From positions 6,882,001-6,946,000 of the forward strand of contig NC_083600.1 in NCBI RefSeq assembly GCF_020882245.1: DNA of 64,000 nucleotides, read 5' to 3'. Position numbers and translations under genes: made by a program. The notes under the pieces were generated by a model, which did no database searches, was not told the origin of the DNA, and worked only from the letters and a program-made list of their open reading frames with translations. The DNA comes from Rhopalosiphum padi (lineage: Eukaryota > Arthropoda > Insecta > Hemiptera > Aphididae). Each line of letters begins with the position of its first letter. Position 1 is the stretch's first letter. This document shows positions 48,450 to 62,005 of this stretch, piece by piece.

Positions 48450-51400
48450 TTATTTAAATTTACAGATTTTGAATTACTGTACACCCCAAGTTGATTATAT
48501 AAGAATACAAAGTTCCCCATTATTTTAAAAATTATATTCACAAATTTGAGATAAAATGTAAATAAGTTTCATTCATCTTTCAAAATGAATAAATGGATTG
48601 ATATTAAAATAATACAATTTTTCAAAAAACTTTTAAATTATAACAATACAGCATTAGTTTTCACTCTTTATAGCTTATTAAAAAAAGCTTCTATTGCAAT
48701 AATTAAAAGTTTTCCAAGAAAATATTTGAAATGTCGTTTCTAATAATTCTTTTGATTGTTTAATTTCCAGTGACTTTGCACTATGATGACTTGAAAGGTT
48801 TAATATGGTATAAATATTATGAAAAATAAGTAAGTTAACTTATTTGCTTATATGCATAAAATTGTTATTAATATAAAAGTTTTAACAAACGCAACTAATC
48901 GAATTTATAACTTTCCTCGATTATGGTTATTTAGTTTTAGTTTTTGGTTTAGTTTATTTAAACGCTTATTTCAGAGTTGGCATAAATAACTATATCGATT
49001 CCTTTTTCATAAACTAATAACAATATATTATGTGAAATAATAAAATTTTTAATAGTTTCTACTTAATCACGTTTTTATCTGAAATGTTATTGATATTTAT
49101 TACAAATGTAAGAATATAAATCTTTCTACATAATTAATTTTTTGCCATGGAATATTTAATATGCATTTGGATTATCTCTGAAGCTAAGACTGTCCATTAA
49201 TTGTTTAATGTGTATAAATTCCAAGCGTCAAAACAACGCAGTTCCGTAATTTTTTGTTACCCAAAAATAAAACCAAAAGTTTAATTTTTGGCTCATTTGA
49301 GTTTATAGCGCTATAATTTATGAAAAAAAAGATAATCGCTGTAGGATAAACTTACTATAAGTCCAAAACTTTTTGATCCCCAAAACATAAAAATAAATAT
49401 ATTTTTATTAGCAAATGAATCCAACTGATAAGAAAATGTGTCGTTACTCTATATGTACAGAATACGTTTGAATTTTTAAGAGGTTTTTTCACATAAACAA
49501 TATAATCAATATATACTACATTGTATAATAGATATTAATTGATGGTGATATTTATAATATTATAACAAAAAAATTTAAGCTTTGGTCTTGGCCATAATGC
49601 ATAATAATGTAGGCCTAACCTAATGTTTGCTATTTTTCTATAAATTACTATATTATTGGTTAATTAATCACCCTGTGTGATAATCACTAATTATATTTAA
49701 CGTTGACTTGTACTTATAGTTTTTTTTTTTTTTATTAAAAACGTTATAAACTATTTACTAAAAGTTTCTAATTGACTTTTAGGGATGAAAAGTGAGAAAA
49801 AGACCTTTTGAAATGAGAATTAAATGTTTGCATTTAATTTTGCTCAACTTCAAATGAAAGAGTGTAAATATCTTCTGATCTCGCAACTTCTATAGTAATT
49901 GCCATCTCGGTTACATATAGCAAATGAGCAACGAAGATAGGATACATTCCTTACAGATAATACCATGTACAAGTTAATAAGTTATCTGAAATACACGATT
50001 TAACAAATAGTTTGCAATTTTTTTTTACAAGAGTAGTGAAAACAAATTGAGTAAAATAACAAAAATTATAGATCGCAAAGAAAACTACTAAGAAGCAAAG
50101 AGAAAAACTAGAACATTTTAAAATAGATATTAAGTCGAACTGCAACATTGTGTTGAGACAATACGTCACGTTCTTCAAATAACTGTGAAAAAAGTTGTCA
50201 TCGTATAAGTGCATTATAAAGCATTGTGGTTAAATGTAAATTTCATAACGATTGGACTTAGTATAAACTTCGTAGTAACTTGAAATAATTGGTTGTAATA
50301 TAAGTTATGTTACTGCAGACAATATATAAACGACTGTTGTATCGCAATGTTCGACCGTAAATGTGTACAACTAGGATTATGTGATGTATATGTAGTATGT
50401 CTGTTGTAAAATGTATGTAGTACACTATATACATTTATTTCGATAAATTAATACGATAATTTACAAATCAAATTAATTTTCAATATTTGTAAATATTCGC
50501 TAATGATTAAACATTCCTAAATGTATAATCAGTCACCAAAGTAAATATTATATAATCGTTTAATATTCAATCAAATAATACAATAAATATAAATTAAATT
50601 ATTTATTAAATAAATAAATCAATTATTTTATGATTACCTATTTTAACGTAACGTACATTTTTTATTATTATGATAATTATCAGATTCTTCAGATTATTAG
50701 AAGAATAATCGTACAACGACTGCAAAATTATATATTACTGAATTAAAAGTTTAAGAATAAATTTCATTAAAACTGCAAACTATACGGTACCAATACAGGA
50801 CATATTTTATTATAGTACATTTAAATTAATTTAAAATATACAGACAACATATAATAAATTGGATTTAAATTTATATTGATTCAAATCAATAAGTAGGTAA
50901 AGTAAAATTATTCAAGTATTCATTTTTTTTTTCAAATCTTTCACAACAAGATCATCTTTTAGAATAAACTTAAATACATATAATTTTTATTATTACTATA
51001 CTATTAACTACATCCCTATTACGATATACTCTGGTAAATTTATTTCGCATACACCAATGAAAGATATAGAGATACATTAAACATTTGTCTCAATAAAACA
51101 AACATTTCCTTATGAATCTTACGAATTCAAAAAGTCATAAGATAGACCTCAAATAGGCTCTCCTGAGATAACTGAAGCATATTATACTTTTGCATAATAC
51201 CTACTGTTGTATAACAATATAACGCGCGAAGCACCGTTAAATTTACCGTCAACAATAAAATATAAAAACATAAGATGTGAAGATAAATTCTACAACAATA
51301 ATGATAAATCAAGTTATAATCTAACAATTCTGACTAAAATACCACAAAGAGATGCTTAATTTTTTTGTTGACTAAAATCAAAAATGACTGGACTGTTATT

Positions 51401-52185
51401 ATAATATTATACAACTATTATTTTGAAAATCATATAATAAATAAAACAACGTACCTGTACTTATCATTAAATGTCTTGTAAAAAGAATGACTAATTAATT
51501 GATCAAATAAATAATAATAAATTTATTTAAAATACTACACTATTAAAAATTATATTTATTTATTATATTTATCATAATAATATGTTAAATACAATTATAT
51601 TAATTGATTTAAAACCATTATCATTAATATAATTTCAGTATTGATATATTATCTTAGTTTTTAACGTAGAAACAATTTTAACGAGAAAACTTTTTAAACT
51701 TTTATAATAGGTGTTGAGTAAGTTACTGTAATAGGTGTGTTAAATTAGAATTCAATAACAAATCATTGCATACAATGCATTTATATTGGTTCTATCAAAA
51801 CCATCGCTCCACTCAAAAACTAAAAATAAATATTACGGTTTGGCTAATGAATAACTCTATACAAATAAAAACTATGGGCGTTAACAATATAAAAGTATTT
51901 TTGCAACTATTAGTGATATTATAATATACATATACGGTGTTAAGGTAAGACGAAAATATAACCTCATAGTCAGCAACCTTGCAACACTAGTTCAATTAAT
52001 AAATTATCAACATATTATTGATTATTCATTAGTATCAAATTATTATTTTCACTATAAAGATACGTATTTTAGTAATTGTTTTTTTTTTTACTTGTAATTA
52101 TCGTAGTTAATTTTATTCTGAACTTTGGCAAAAAATCAACCTAAAAACTTAAAGAAATAAAACAAATTTTGAGAGGGTGCATAAT
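48450..52185. other. AT-rich noncoding stretch
   Basis: Two small items stand out. A 38-codon minus ORF with an ATG at 49964-49966 ends at 49850 and includes SFAICNRDGNYYRSCEIRRY, with three cysteines. A repeat copy lies at 51790. The remaining frames (49951-50214, 51127-51327) are AT-driven. Confidence 0.6.
51790..51826 (-). repeat. dispersed repeat head, copy 5 (short)
   Basis: Reverse complement TTTTAGTTTTTGAGTGGAGC followed by GATGGTTTTGATAGAACC matches the head of the family; the T-rich tail is not recognisable. Confidence 0.5.
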
Positions 52186-52189
52186 CAAA

Positions 52190-52445
52190 ATCATAAGTTT
52201 CAAAGCGTTACAAAGAACTTTTAGAAAGACGTGCAATTTTTAAGATATAGCATTTCTTCAGTTTTACGCCTCCGTATTTGGCCGATTTCAGCCCGTGTGG
52301 TGTTTAGAAATTAAAAAACATAAAAAAAAAGTAGTCGTGATTTACTTGCTCGAAGCAATAACAATGAATGAATTCCTCTGTAATGCCAAAGATATTGTAA
52401 GCAGTGTCTTCGGTGGTGTGGAGTTTCAAAAGAAAACTACTTAGA
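52190..52445 (+). mobile_element. mariner/Tc1-type transposase relic
   Basis: A frame FLRYSISSVLR at 52237-52269, then after a frameshift PPYLADFSPCGV-stop-KLKNIKKK at 52269-52330. This matches the transposase region where a conserved strand precedes (H)PPYSPDL(S/A)PCD(F/Y), followed by (F)PKLK. The last Asp of that motif, a catalytic residue of the DD(34)D triad, is Gly here, and a stop follows at once. About 110 more bases downstream read LLEAITMNEFLCNAKDIV, possibly the tail. No terminal repeats were seen. The copy is dead, with a frameshift, nonsense codons and a lost catalytic residue. Confidence 0.65.
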
Positions 52446-53395
52446 CAAAAGGGGATTATTTTATAATTTTTAATAAAATCTATGTTTTAAGAAAATAATG
52501 ATATTACTATATTCTATCACATTTCATACGAGTACATATTATATAAATACTATAAATTACATTATTTATACATATTATACATATTGAGGCCATAATTTTG
52601 TATTTTTTACTCGTTTTATTTTTTTTATAATTTTTACGTACCTAATAAATTAACTAACTTATATATGCACAATGTACCAGAAACTTTGAATACAGCATAT
52701 TATATTACCCTGGTTAACATTAAAACAATTTATTTTCAATACTTTTAAAATACAATTATTGACCAATTTAGTTACATTTAACTGTGCTAGATTAACATAA
52801 ATTAATATATATATATATATTTTAATAATTTAGTTTTTGATTTTAAGTACGTGACAAAGTTCCGATGTATATTATATTCAGTTTCGTATACTATATTTTT
52901 ATGCTAATAGATATTATTATGGAGGAGTATTTTAGTTGTGTGTTTTATTTTAGTTTCAGTATAGTGTTTATTTTAGGAATTATTATTGCCCTACAAACTG
53001 TGATGAGTGCTTATGCCTATCTAATTGTTTGTATGTATTCACACCATAGTCCTTGTAATTTATTATTTTATGTAAAACTTAAATAATACATGCAAATAAA
53101 GCACGAGCTAACTTTTTTATGGTTTTAAGATGATTCTGTAGCAAAAACATGCATTTACTATAAATAAATAATGATTAATATTCAGTCATTCGATTTCCAT
53201 TACAGTAAATTTCTAATGAAATTTGAATAAAATAAAAAATATTATGAGATAAAATTAATTTATGGTATTTGTATTTTTTCTTACGAGTTTTAGATCAACA
53301 GCAAAACACTAACTATTAACATATAAGAATAATATTTATTGTTATTTAAGCATTATTCAAAAATAATCAAAATAGTAGGTACCTTCAATACTTAC
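52446..53395. other. AT-rich noncoding stretch
   Basis: The plus frame at 52865-53086 (73 codons, ATG) is strongly hydrophobic and T-rich. I could not match it to a receptor and treat it as chance. A (TA)n run lies at 52805-52820. Confidence 0.6.
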
Positions 53396-53486
53396 AATAA
53401 TGACCATCAGGCCATTAATATAATATAATATAATATGAGAAATATTCTGTGAACAAAAACCGACAAAAAGAGTAGTTTTCATAAAT
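53396..53486 (-). CDS. candidate 91-nt internal exon, hydrophobic
   Basis: The minus strand has the best splice pair in the window: acceptor TTGTTTCTCTTTTTTTATAG and donor ATT|GTAAGTAT. After one base the only frame open throughout reads FMKTTLFVGFCSQNISHII-LYYINGLMVII, ending in phase 0; the other two frames stop. The apolar character would suit a membrane segment, but T-rich DNA also gives such sequence by chance. The frame continues upstream of the acceptor as open reading (MNGFDNDGLNVYSPMNSQ..., to 53626), which an unspliced gene would use instead. Confidence 0.33.
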
Positions 53487-53489
53487 CTA

Positions 53490-54380
53490 TAAAAAAAGAG
53501 AAACAAGTACATAGTTAATGGTTTGACAAAAATAACATGGATGGTTTTGCAATTTACACTTTTAGAAGTACTTTGTGAATTCATCGGAGAATACACATTC
53601 AGCCCATCATTATCAAAACCATTCAATGTAAAATTATTAGATTCATCTCTCTGCTACAAATCTGAATTGTATTTATGTGTAAAATAATTTTAAACAAAAT
53701 CCTAAAATAAAATTTTCAATTTACTATTGTATACAGTTTGAATGGCTGTATTCAGAAATGGGTCTCGAAGAGAAGTGTAAAAGATAAAAAAAAACTAATT
53801 GCGAGTCTTCAAACATTTGTTTTCTGTTTTTTTTTTTTTTAATTATAAAAAAAAAAAAATTTAAATCAGCATTCGCCAAGCTGTTCACGACTATACTTAT
53901 TACTTTCCTACATCTTAATTACACTTTAAATGTCCTTCTTCCTAATTAAAGAAAAAAAAAAACAATAAATAGTTCACTTTTTTTTTTTTGTATTCTTAAG
54001 AAGAGAACCAACATTGCTTTACAAAAAATGTCCATTATGTTTATTAGAAAAATAATTGGTACTGAAAAAATCAATTATAAAATACATTGATGTTTATTTA
54101 ATTTTAGCATCGTAACGCATACATTTTTTTTTTACCACGATTATAATATTTATGAATAATAATTTAATTTGTTGGAATTGTGGAATAGTTCTTTTTCTTT
54201 AGATTTTTAATTATATGGCATACGAACACTAGGTTCTTCTGAATTTCATAAATTTTATATTTTGTTTTTTTTTTTCATTGCACTGTTTTTACGTTCAATT
54301 TTTTATTATTTTGTAATATGGGTATTATGATTTAAAACAAAGTGGTTCGTATCTACCTAATAATATTCTGACCAAACTAC

Positions 54381-54411
<31 letters not shown>

Positions 54412-54570
54412 TATTAGTGTAGACGGTTTTAAATACATTAGTACTATAATTTTGTGAACCACATTTCTCTTTATAGAAGAAAATATTAATTTGCAATTCT
54501 AACTTTTCATTTTATTTTTGAGTTGTAACGTTGCGCGTAATAAATTATAGATTTAACAAATTTACTAAAT
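53490..54570. other. AT-rich noncoding stretch with microsatellite
   Basis: Several long T or A homopolymers. (AAT)n lies at 54381-54409. No further signal. Confidence 0.65.
54381..54409. repeat. (AAT)n microsatellite
   Basis: Nine to ten uninterrupted units. Confidence 0.9.
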
Positions 54571-54584
54571 ATAATATAACACAA
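54571..54584 (+). repeat. left target-site duplication (14 bp)
   Basis: ATAATATAACACAA, repeated exactly at 54747-54760 on the other side of the retrotransposon fragment. Confidence 0.85.
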
Positions 54585-54746
54585 GACAACGGTGGGCTGA
54601 TAGAGTCAAGGATGACTTCAGGATGATTGGAGTGGAAAATGCGGAGAAAATGTCAAGAGACAGGGAAAAGTGGAAGGAAGTTGTTGTTGCGGCAATGGAC
54701 CTTAATGGTCTTTAAGACGCCTTAGAAGAAGAAGAAAAAGAAGAAG
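54585..54746 (+). mobile_element. 5'-truncated non-LTR retrotransposon (RTE-like) 3' end
   Basis: 162 bp of foreign composition between 14-bp direct repeats. It encodes the extreme C-terminus of the element's endonuclease/reverse-transcriptase polyprotein, then a very short 3' region and a purine-rich (GAA)n tail (TTAGAAGAAGAAGAAAAAGA). Microsatellite tails and very short 3' UTRs are typical of RTE-type elements; the exact clade is inferred. Strong 5' truncation and target duplication are the hallmarks of target-primed reverse transcription. The intact duplication indicates a comparatively recent insertion. Confidence 0.85.
54587..54715 (+). pseudogene. C-terminal fragment of non-LTR retrotransposon polyprotein
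   Basis: The frame reads QRWADRVKDDFRMIGVENAE, then KMSRDREKWKEVVVAAMDLN, then GL and TAA. This follows the RW-D-V--DL---G-----A-DRE-W---V-AA--LNGL pattern seen after the reverse-transcriptase domain in insect elements. There are no internal stops. The fragment lacks all catalytic domains because the copy is truncated. Confidence 0.8.
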
Positions 54747-54760
54747 ATAATATAACACAA
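54747..54760 (+). repeat. right target-site duplication (14 bp)
   Basis: ATAATATAACACAA, identical to 54571-54584. Confidence 0.85.
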
Positions 54761-54764
54761 TATT

Positions 54765-57700
54765 AATATGTACAAATCAAAAATATTTTCGAGACTAAAT
54801 ATTATTTCTATGTGCTACATTTTTTTTTTATGGTTACATGAACTTTTGTTTAACAATGTAGATTTTGAATTGGTATGCAATTACGTTGAATCATTAAATT
54901 TATTTTTAAATCAAATAACTCAATGAATTCAGCATTAGATCACGGAAATTATTTCACTTTATATGCGTAAAGGTGATATCGATAATTAAATATACAAACC
55001 ATAAACACACACATTAACGTTTTATATTGTTCAAAGAATAATTCAAATTTAGTTGTCTCTTCCACATTTTATTATTTTATTAAAACATTCAGAGTACCTA
55101 TTTTTTTTTATAAAATGATACAATCTGTAATAAGCAAATCGTGTTTTATAACAACGCATTAAGTCAAGTAATAAAACCATAACAATGTTTTTTTTTATTT
55201 TTAGGTTTTATTATTTTTTAAATATTATTATATTATTTTTAACACCGATATATTATTGGTGGTTTTTAAATAGGTTCGATTATTATGAAAACTAAAAAGT
55301 AATCGAAATAATTGTTACAGTTTATTAGAATTCTGTTATTCAGTAATATTATTTTATTTTATTTTTTATTTGCCATTAAAACCAAATTAATTATAATTTT
55401 AATGACCGATCATTTCTATAGCCATTCGTATTTCCGTGATATTAACAATACCCTAATGGCCAATGGCTTTTAGTAGTTTATATCTCAAAAATACTTAATC
55501 ATCCACTATTAATCTTGAGTTTTAAACAGCGACTAGTACTATATTTAATTATAATAGGATTTTTTTTTATATTACTACTACAATTAGCAGGCACTTTTTA
55601 TATTTGTAGGATGGTGATTAATTTTAAAAATAATAAATAATATTGTTAAAAAGATTTTTTTTCTTTAACCATATTTATTTATAAATTTGTTTTTTTTTCA
55701 CTTCATGAAAAGCTTTGTTTCTTTTTGAGTTTCAAAAACTGTACACAAACAGTATATATTTAAAAAATAAACTATATATATAATTTTATTTCTAATATAC
55801 AACACGTCTCTTACTTCCACAACAAAGATGTATTAGCGGAGGAGTAATTGCTTCTACATTAATTCAAAACATTCAATCCTTAAGAGATGTTTTGTGTATT
55901 TTATTTAAAATTAATATAATATAGTGAATATTTGAACACAAGTCCCTCGAGTGTCAACTTGAATTTAACATCTAACATACACACACGCGTTCGTTTATAC
56001 ATTGTTTTCATGTTTACTTATTGCATTTTTTTAATTTGACAGATTTTTTTTTTGGTCATGTAAACATTGAACAAAATAAAATAAAATAAATTTTAATCTT
56101 CGTGCAAAAGCGCCCGTGGTTTAAAAGAAAAACAGACGGTTACTTTTTAAATTTAACTTTGATTTATGTTAGAAGTTTCTTTTTAAATTCAGTTAAAGAC
56201 ACTTTTTTGTGATTATCGAGAAATATTTGAAAATATTTGGATTCTTCTCTACAATTGTTTTTTTTACTAGATATGATATGATACTAGATATGATTTCAAT
56301 GTATAATGTAGTATATCATAACAAATTGAGGTATGTATACCTTTGCATGATAATACGTGTACATATGGTAAACAAATATTATGATTAAGTCATGGGTATT
56401 GTGTATATCTTTACGTGCAAAAAACTTAATTGTTTGATCCTTATCATATTATTAGGTGTATATATACTCGTAAATACCTAACTATCTGTTCATTCCTAGG
56501 AAAAATTAAAATAGTTTTGAAATTATTGTTAATAGTATAAGTAAGAAGGATAATTAAATACAACTTCTAGCTTGATATTTGTTTAATTTAATTAATTTAA
56601 TTAGAAATAGATTTTAAACGAAAATTCAATTAAAAATTAGTTTTCCATTAAGCTATAGAAATCGCGAAAATTAGCAAATTATTTTAAATTTTAAATGTAT
56701 AAATCTTAATATGCATACCAAAGATTTTAAAAGTTCTTTATACATTTTTCAACTTATGTATAAAAAAATATATTCTATGGTAAAATCAAATAATTTTTTT
56801 ATAAACGTTTGAAGTTCAAATTCTTATGAATATTCATTAACAAAATAACTATTTCTTCTCCAACGAATTTTGTTATTTTGTTTTAGTTCAAAAAACGAAT
56901 AATTGTAGTTAATTGAGATGTTGAATATTTATATTATAATTTTCAAAATATTTTTAACCTAACCTTTTTTTAGTTATTTTTAGATATTTTATCTTAACAT
57001 TTTTTTTTTTTAAAACACGATACAAATTAATATCTGGATCAAAATTATAGAATATTTAATTCGAAATTTCACAGAAGTTGTTTTTGTATGGCATTATTTG
57101 TTTTTTTATGCATTTGACATTCAAATTTTTATAAAATAAATAAAAATCATGAAAATTTACCAACTACAAATATTTTGTATTAAACAATCTAAAACAATAT
57201 ATAAATACAATTTAAGATATTTTAAGTTTTAACTTCGACCAAATAACATATATTTTAACGATATAAATTATTTTGTTATAATTTAAAATCATTGTTCGTG
57301 GGGAATTTTATAATATGAATTTTACATTTCGCCAAATTCGCAATAACATTTTCAAAACATATAGATTAATTTTAAGGTAAACCGTGAACCTAATTACACA
57401 GTTTACAGCAAAGTTATATCAATTCAAAAGTAAAAAGTTAATATTAATAAAATAATACTCGTACATGAAATATTTTCGGCAAAAAGTAAATAAACTTATT
57501 GTAATATAAAACTATATTATAACTAATATAAAATAAATTACTTAATAGCGATATCAAAAATATACTTGTATCATGAAATTTACTTTATGATGCGGTTATT
57601 TAATATTTAACATGATAGTTAAATACATCAATGAATTCAAATTTAACATATTTCGTATTACAATTAACAGTGACCCACATGATACCTATACTATACATCA

Positions 57701-60700
57701 GAACAGTAGCCATTTGCTTTTTACTAAGTATTAAAATGGAATATATACCTACCAAGCGAATAACACAGGTCAACTGATTTTTCGTGATGATTCTGTCATA
57801 TAATATTGTTAGATAATTAAATTTTAATATTAATAAAAGGTGCGTGTAATCAACTACTATATAGGTATTATGCAAAATTAAATAAACTTAATGTCTTATT
57901 ATTCATACAAATTTAAATTTAAAAATAACCTTGTATTAAATGTCAACATTTATATTATTTTAAGGGGTAAATCCAATTAAAAGAAATCTCAAAACTAATA
58001 TTGGCATTATGTAAACTTAAAATATTTAAAAACAACATTATAAACTATTATTATTGAGATTTATAATTTATGTTTATTTTTATAACCTTTAATTAGCAAT
58101 ATTTTTTTCAGCTATTTTGTTCTTAAAATAAAAATTACTTATAGTATCTTAAAAGCAAATATCTATAAAAAAAAAATCGTAGATTTCATGAAAACTGGCC
58201 AAGTTGGATATAATTCAAAATGTTTAGCCTCAAGTGTATAAAATTATTAATATACGATTTATAATTACAATTAAAATACTTATAATATACGGTAATCTAC
58301 TTATTTTTATCTAAATCCTTTGAAATGAGAAATATGAAACAGTATAAAGATTAAATAATAATTATTTTTGTATTTTAAATAGATTTAAAACATAAATATA
58401 ATTTGTGATATTTTAAATTAGGTACCTAGAATAAATTGTTGTTTTTGAGTACAAAACACTTTGATCTAATGTAAACTATAGTATGTTGTAAATTTCAATT
58501 TTTTTTTTACAATTTATCATTAGTTTTCAGACAGTTTTCTCTTTCTTGGTAATCGTATGAAAAATAAATAAATATAAAAATTAAATTAAACCTGAAGTAT
58601 CCACTAGGTATGCTTGATTTGCAATCCATTTATTTGGTAACCTACTTATAAAGTTCTAATAAAATTTTAATTTTTTCTAATAAAAAATGTATCTTAAAAA
58701 AAAAAACCAAAATGATATAATATATATTATACATAAATAATTTAAAAGCAATGCATATCTTGATTTTAACAAAATATAAATTATTTAAATATATAACATG
58801 TCTTAATTAGTTAAATTCAGATTTTATTTTGCATATTGCCAACAAAAGATAAAATAATGAAAAATAATTTCGTTATATATTCCAATCATATTAAATATTA
58901 AGCTTTATGTTAGTTACAGGTTTAATATACCTTCAGTCGCTTCAGAAGTCATATAGTGGGCTTAACTATAAAACTTAGAAGTTTGTTATGGTGATAATTA
59001 ATATTGCAGCTATAAACGATAAGTAAAAATAAGTAACTACCATGAAATGTACCATAAGTACCATTTGAGTTTGTATTTAATACATGATTTTAGTTCATTT
59101 ATACAGCCGAAAATCGTAATAATTACATAGTGTACATTATAAAATGTAACCATTGTTGGTATATCTTATTTTTTAGATTTGTTCTATATTATATATAAAG
59201 TAATAATGTGTCTAGTTAATGTAGTTTTTAGAGTAAAAATAGTGATCATTATATTATGGTCATTTATTTATATAGTATATATATATTTAAATAATATTTT
59301 ATTAGTTATTCTGTTGAAGAATATACCTACATACAAATATATTTAATAGTTAAACATCAAAAAATTTAATTTAAATCATAGAATATTTTGGATGAGCAAA
59401 TAAATTCTATCAAAATATAATACTAAAATTATAATGTATGAATTAAAAAAAAAAAATTATAAATAATAAAACCTGATTGAAATAAATTAAAATGCGTGTA
59501 AATATTATATTATTGATTAAAAAATAAATATTAATAAACAAATTAATGAATTTGAAATCGAATAAAATATCCAGTTATGCTAAGAAATATATCAAATAAA
59601 ATAATATTAATAATGAATAAAACAGAAATATATTTTAATGTTCCTTACGAGAATACTATGGAGGTAACAACATTTTAAAACGTCTGTTTCAATTGTTTTC
59701 TAAATGGAAATTAAGACAACAAGATTTCAAGTTGTAATAATGTCGTTGACCAATTTAATCTTATTCTGTGGTTAAGGCTGATGTTGTCGGTTTCACGGGT
59801 AAGACAGTTGTGAACAAATAGTGAACAATTGAATGAATTTGAACCACAGTAAAATTTCTTAACACGATAAAACCATCCACCGTGATTCAGCTTTATAATA
59901 ATGTTTGTCAGTATTGTGATAGTTACACGAATGGATCACTTACAAATAATTTTAAAAATGTTGACGTTAAACGATCACAGTTAATTTGTCAAATTCACCA
60001 TTTTACGAGTTATTATTACAGCAACGTCAATAGGAATAAAATATGTATTTTAATTAAATATAATCTCATTACGTTTAAGATATTGTCATCAAGACAGGTT
60101 CCAGTCACATTTATTTACATGAAAACAAAAGTCACTATAGTGCTAAAATATCTATAAAAATAATGTATTATTATACTCGTACATTTATATTTATTTGTAA
60201 AATAAATAATTTAAAAATGATAGTTGAATTATCACTTGTATCTGCTTGTTAGTTTTTAACTGAATATTTGACGTGATTGGTTCACAAACAATCCATGAAA
60301 GATACTATTATTATAATTATGTTTTTAATACATATAATGCATAAATCAATAACTTTATGAAATATACCTAATTAAATTTTGTATTGTGTTACTGTAACTG
60401 TATCAGAAAATTCGTATATTTTATATTAATTGATCAACACCAATAAAAATATATTTTTCTGATTAACAGTGTTGAGTTTGATTATTATATTTTGTTATAT
60501 ATTTTACGTATTTTTTTTTATATACGTACGTTATTTATGTACGTAGGGCGAAGGTATATTAACAAATAAATTGTATTATTGTTTAACAATTATTCGACAG
60601 TTAGAAAATGTACAAGCCGCCACAATAATCTATTAATAATATTTAAATGACGAAAATAGTAGGCAATATAATATTATCCACTTTAAAATAAATATAATTG

Positions 60701-61920
60701 AAAATCGATGTCCATAAATTATATAAGAATGATATAACAGTCATTTATTTGATCTATACAGAAAACCTAAAAACATATTTTTCAAATGATATTTAAGTCA
60801 CATTATTTTTATTTTTATTATTTAAGTTATAAATTTATTACACATTGACAAAGCTATGAGTTTTCGAAAAAGTTATATTCACATAGTTATAGCAATTATT
60901 TAGTTTGTGCCTTTATGCTATTGTGTATCCACGTGAAAGAATGAAACATATAAGTGAAAATTATTAATGTATTATTGGTTTTTCAAATCTGGAGTTATTT
61001 CTATATAAACATAAATGTTACCATCGATTGAAGACTATTGTATTTATGCTCATTTTAATGAGCATTTAATGATTTCACTAACGTAGTTTAGTGTTTTTTT
61101 TATACGTCTAAAAATCTCTTAAATGCATAAAAAAAAAATATTATTATTTATAAGCTTATATTCAAAGTAATGTCAAAATACTCGTATAGTATTTAAAAAT
61201 AGGAATCAAAGTAGTCCTGTACACTTAAATACTAAAACAGTTATTACTGAATTTAAACAATGACTGATTATATTCAGATTTCTGTTATTTTTCAAATTTA
61301 AACCTAAACAAATACTTTAAAATCCAAACCTTTGATCAAACATCAAAAATATTTTACTTATACCAATATTACTTTTTTCGTATAAAAACCCAGAACCAAC
61401 ACCCTACTTAACAATGTTCAATGTAAACAAAAAAAAGAAGGGAGAGACCTTTTACTGGAAAAAAAAAATAAAAAAAAATACGTTTACACAATATATTCAC
61501 GTTCAGTATGTATATTAGTATAATGCATGGTGCCTTTAAATTTGTAGTTCTTTGACGCACTTTTATAAAATTTACTTTTTGTACATAATTAATTTAAATA
61601 TTAGATTATACAATAATAAACTATTTATGATTATAGGTTTACGCTTATTGTTTTTTTTTATTATTTCAGTATTATCAACTTATAAGGTACCTTGTATTCA
61701 ATTATTTCAATTTTTAAGCTTTTTGACCAAATTAAATATTTGTAAGAACATGTATGGAAAAATTAAAAAAAATCAAATACAGTCTAATAATAATAATACA
61801 ATTTTAAAACATTTTAAAACTTAATTGTTTTTGAAAGTACTGAACATTGCCAATGTCGACCTCTCTAAACTAGATCTGCAAAACCTGTGAAATCAATAAT
61901 TATAGCATATTTTCTTCTAT
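54765..61920. other. AT-rich noncoding stretch
   Basis: More than 7 kb with little structure. The minus strand near 55815 has a GGAA|GTAAGA donor after a 41-nt open piece (SNYSSANTSLLW). The plus frame at 59882-60157 begins with cysteines (VIQLYNNVCQYCDSYTNGS) but has no ATG at its start and no recognisable domain. Frames at 57600-57875 and 61552-61824 are AT-driven. Confidence 0.6.
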
Positions 61921-61925
61921 AAAAA

Positions 61926-62005
61926 CGGTGTCTTTAGACACAAAAATAAAAAAACATACATCGTTCTAAAATCGATATATTCATCGCTCCGTTCAGAATC
62001 TAAAA
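61926..62005 (-). repeat. dispersed repeat head, copy 6 (best preserved)
   Basis: Reverse complement TTTTAGATTCTGAACGGAGC, then GATGAATATATCGATTTTAG, then AACGATGTATG and a T-rich tract ending TTGTGTC. The T-rich end adjoins a GTGTCTTTAGACAC stem (61928-61941). It is used as the reference for the other five copies. Confidence 0.65.

Noticed and set aside
52865..53086. 73-codon hydrophobic plus ORF, considered as a chemoreceptor fragment
   Set aside because: T-rich DNA yields such apolar frames by chance; no conserved receptor motif was visible.
59882..60157. 91-codon plus ORF with several cysteines
   Set aside because: No ATG at the start, no spacing typical of zinc fingers, and the second half is AT-driven.
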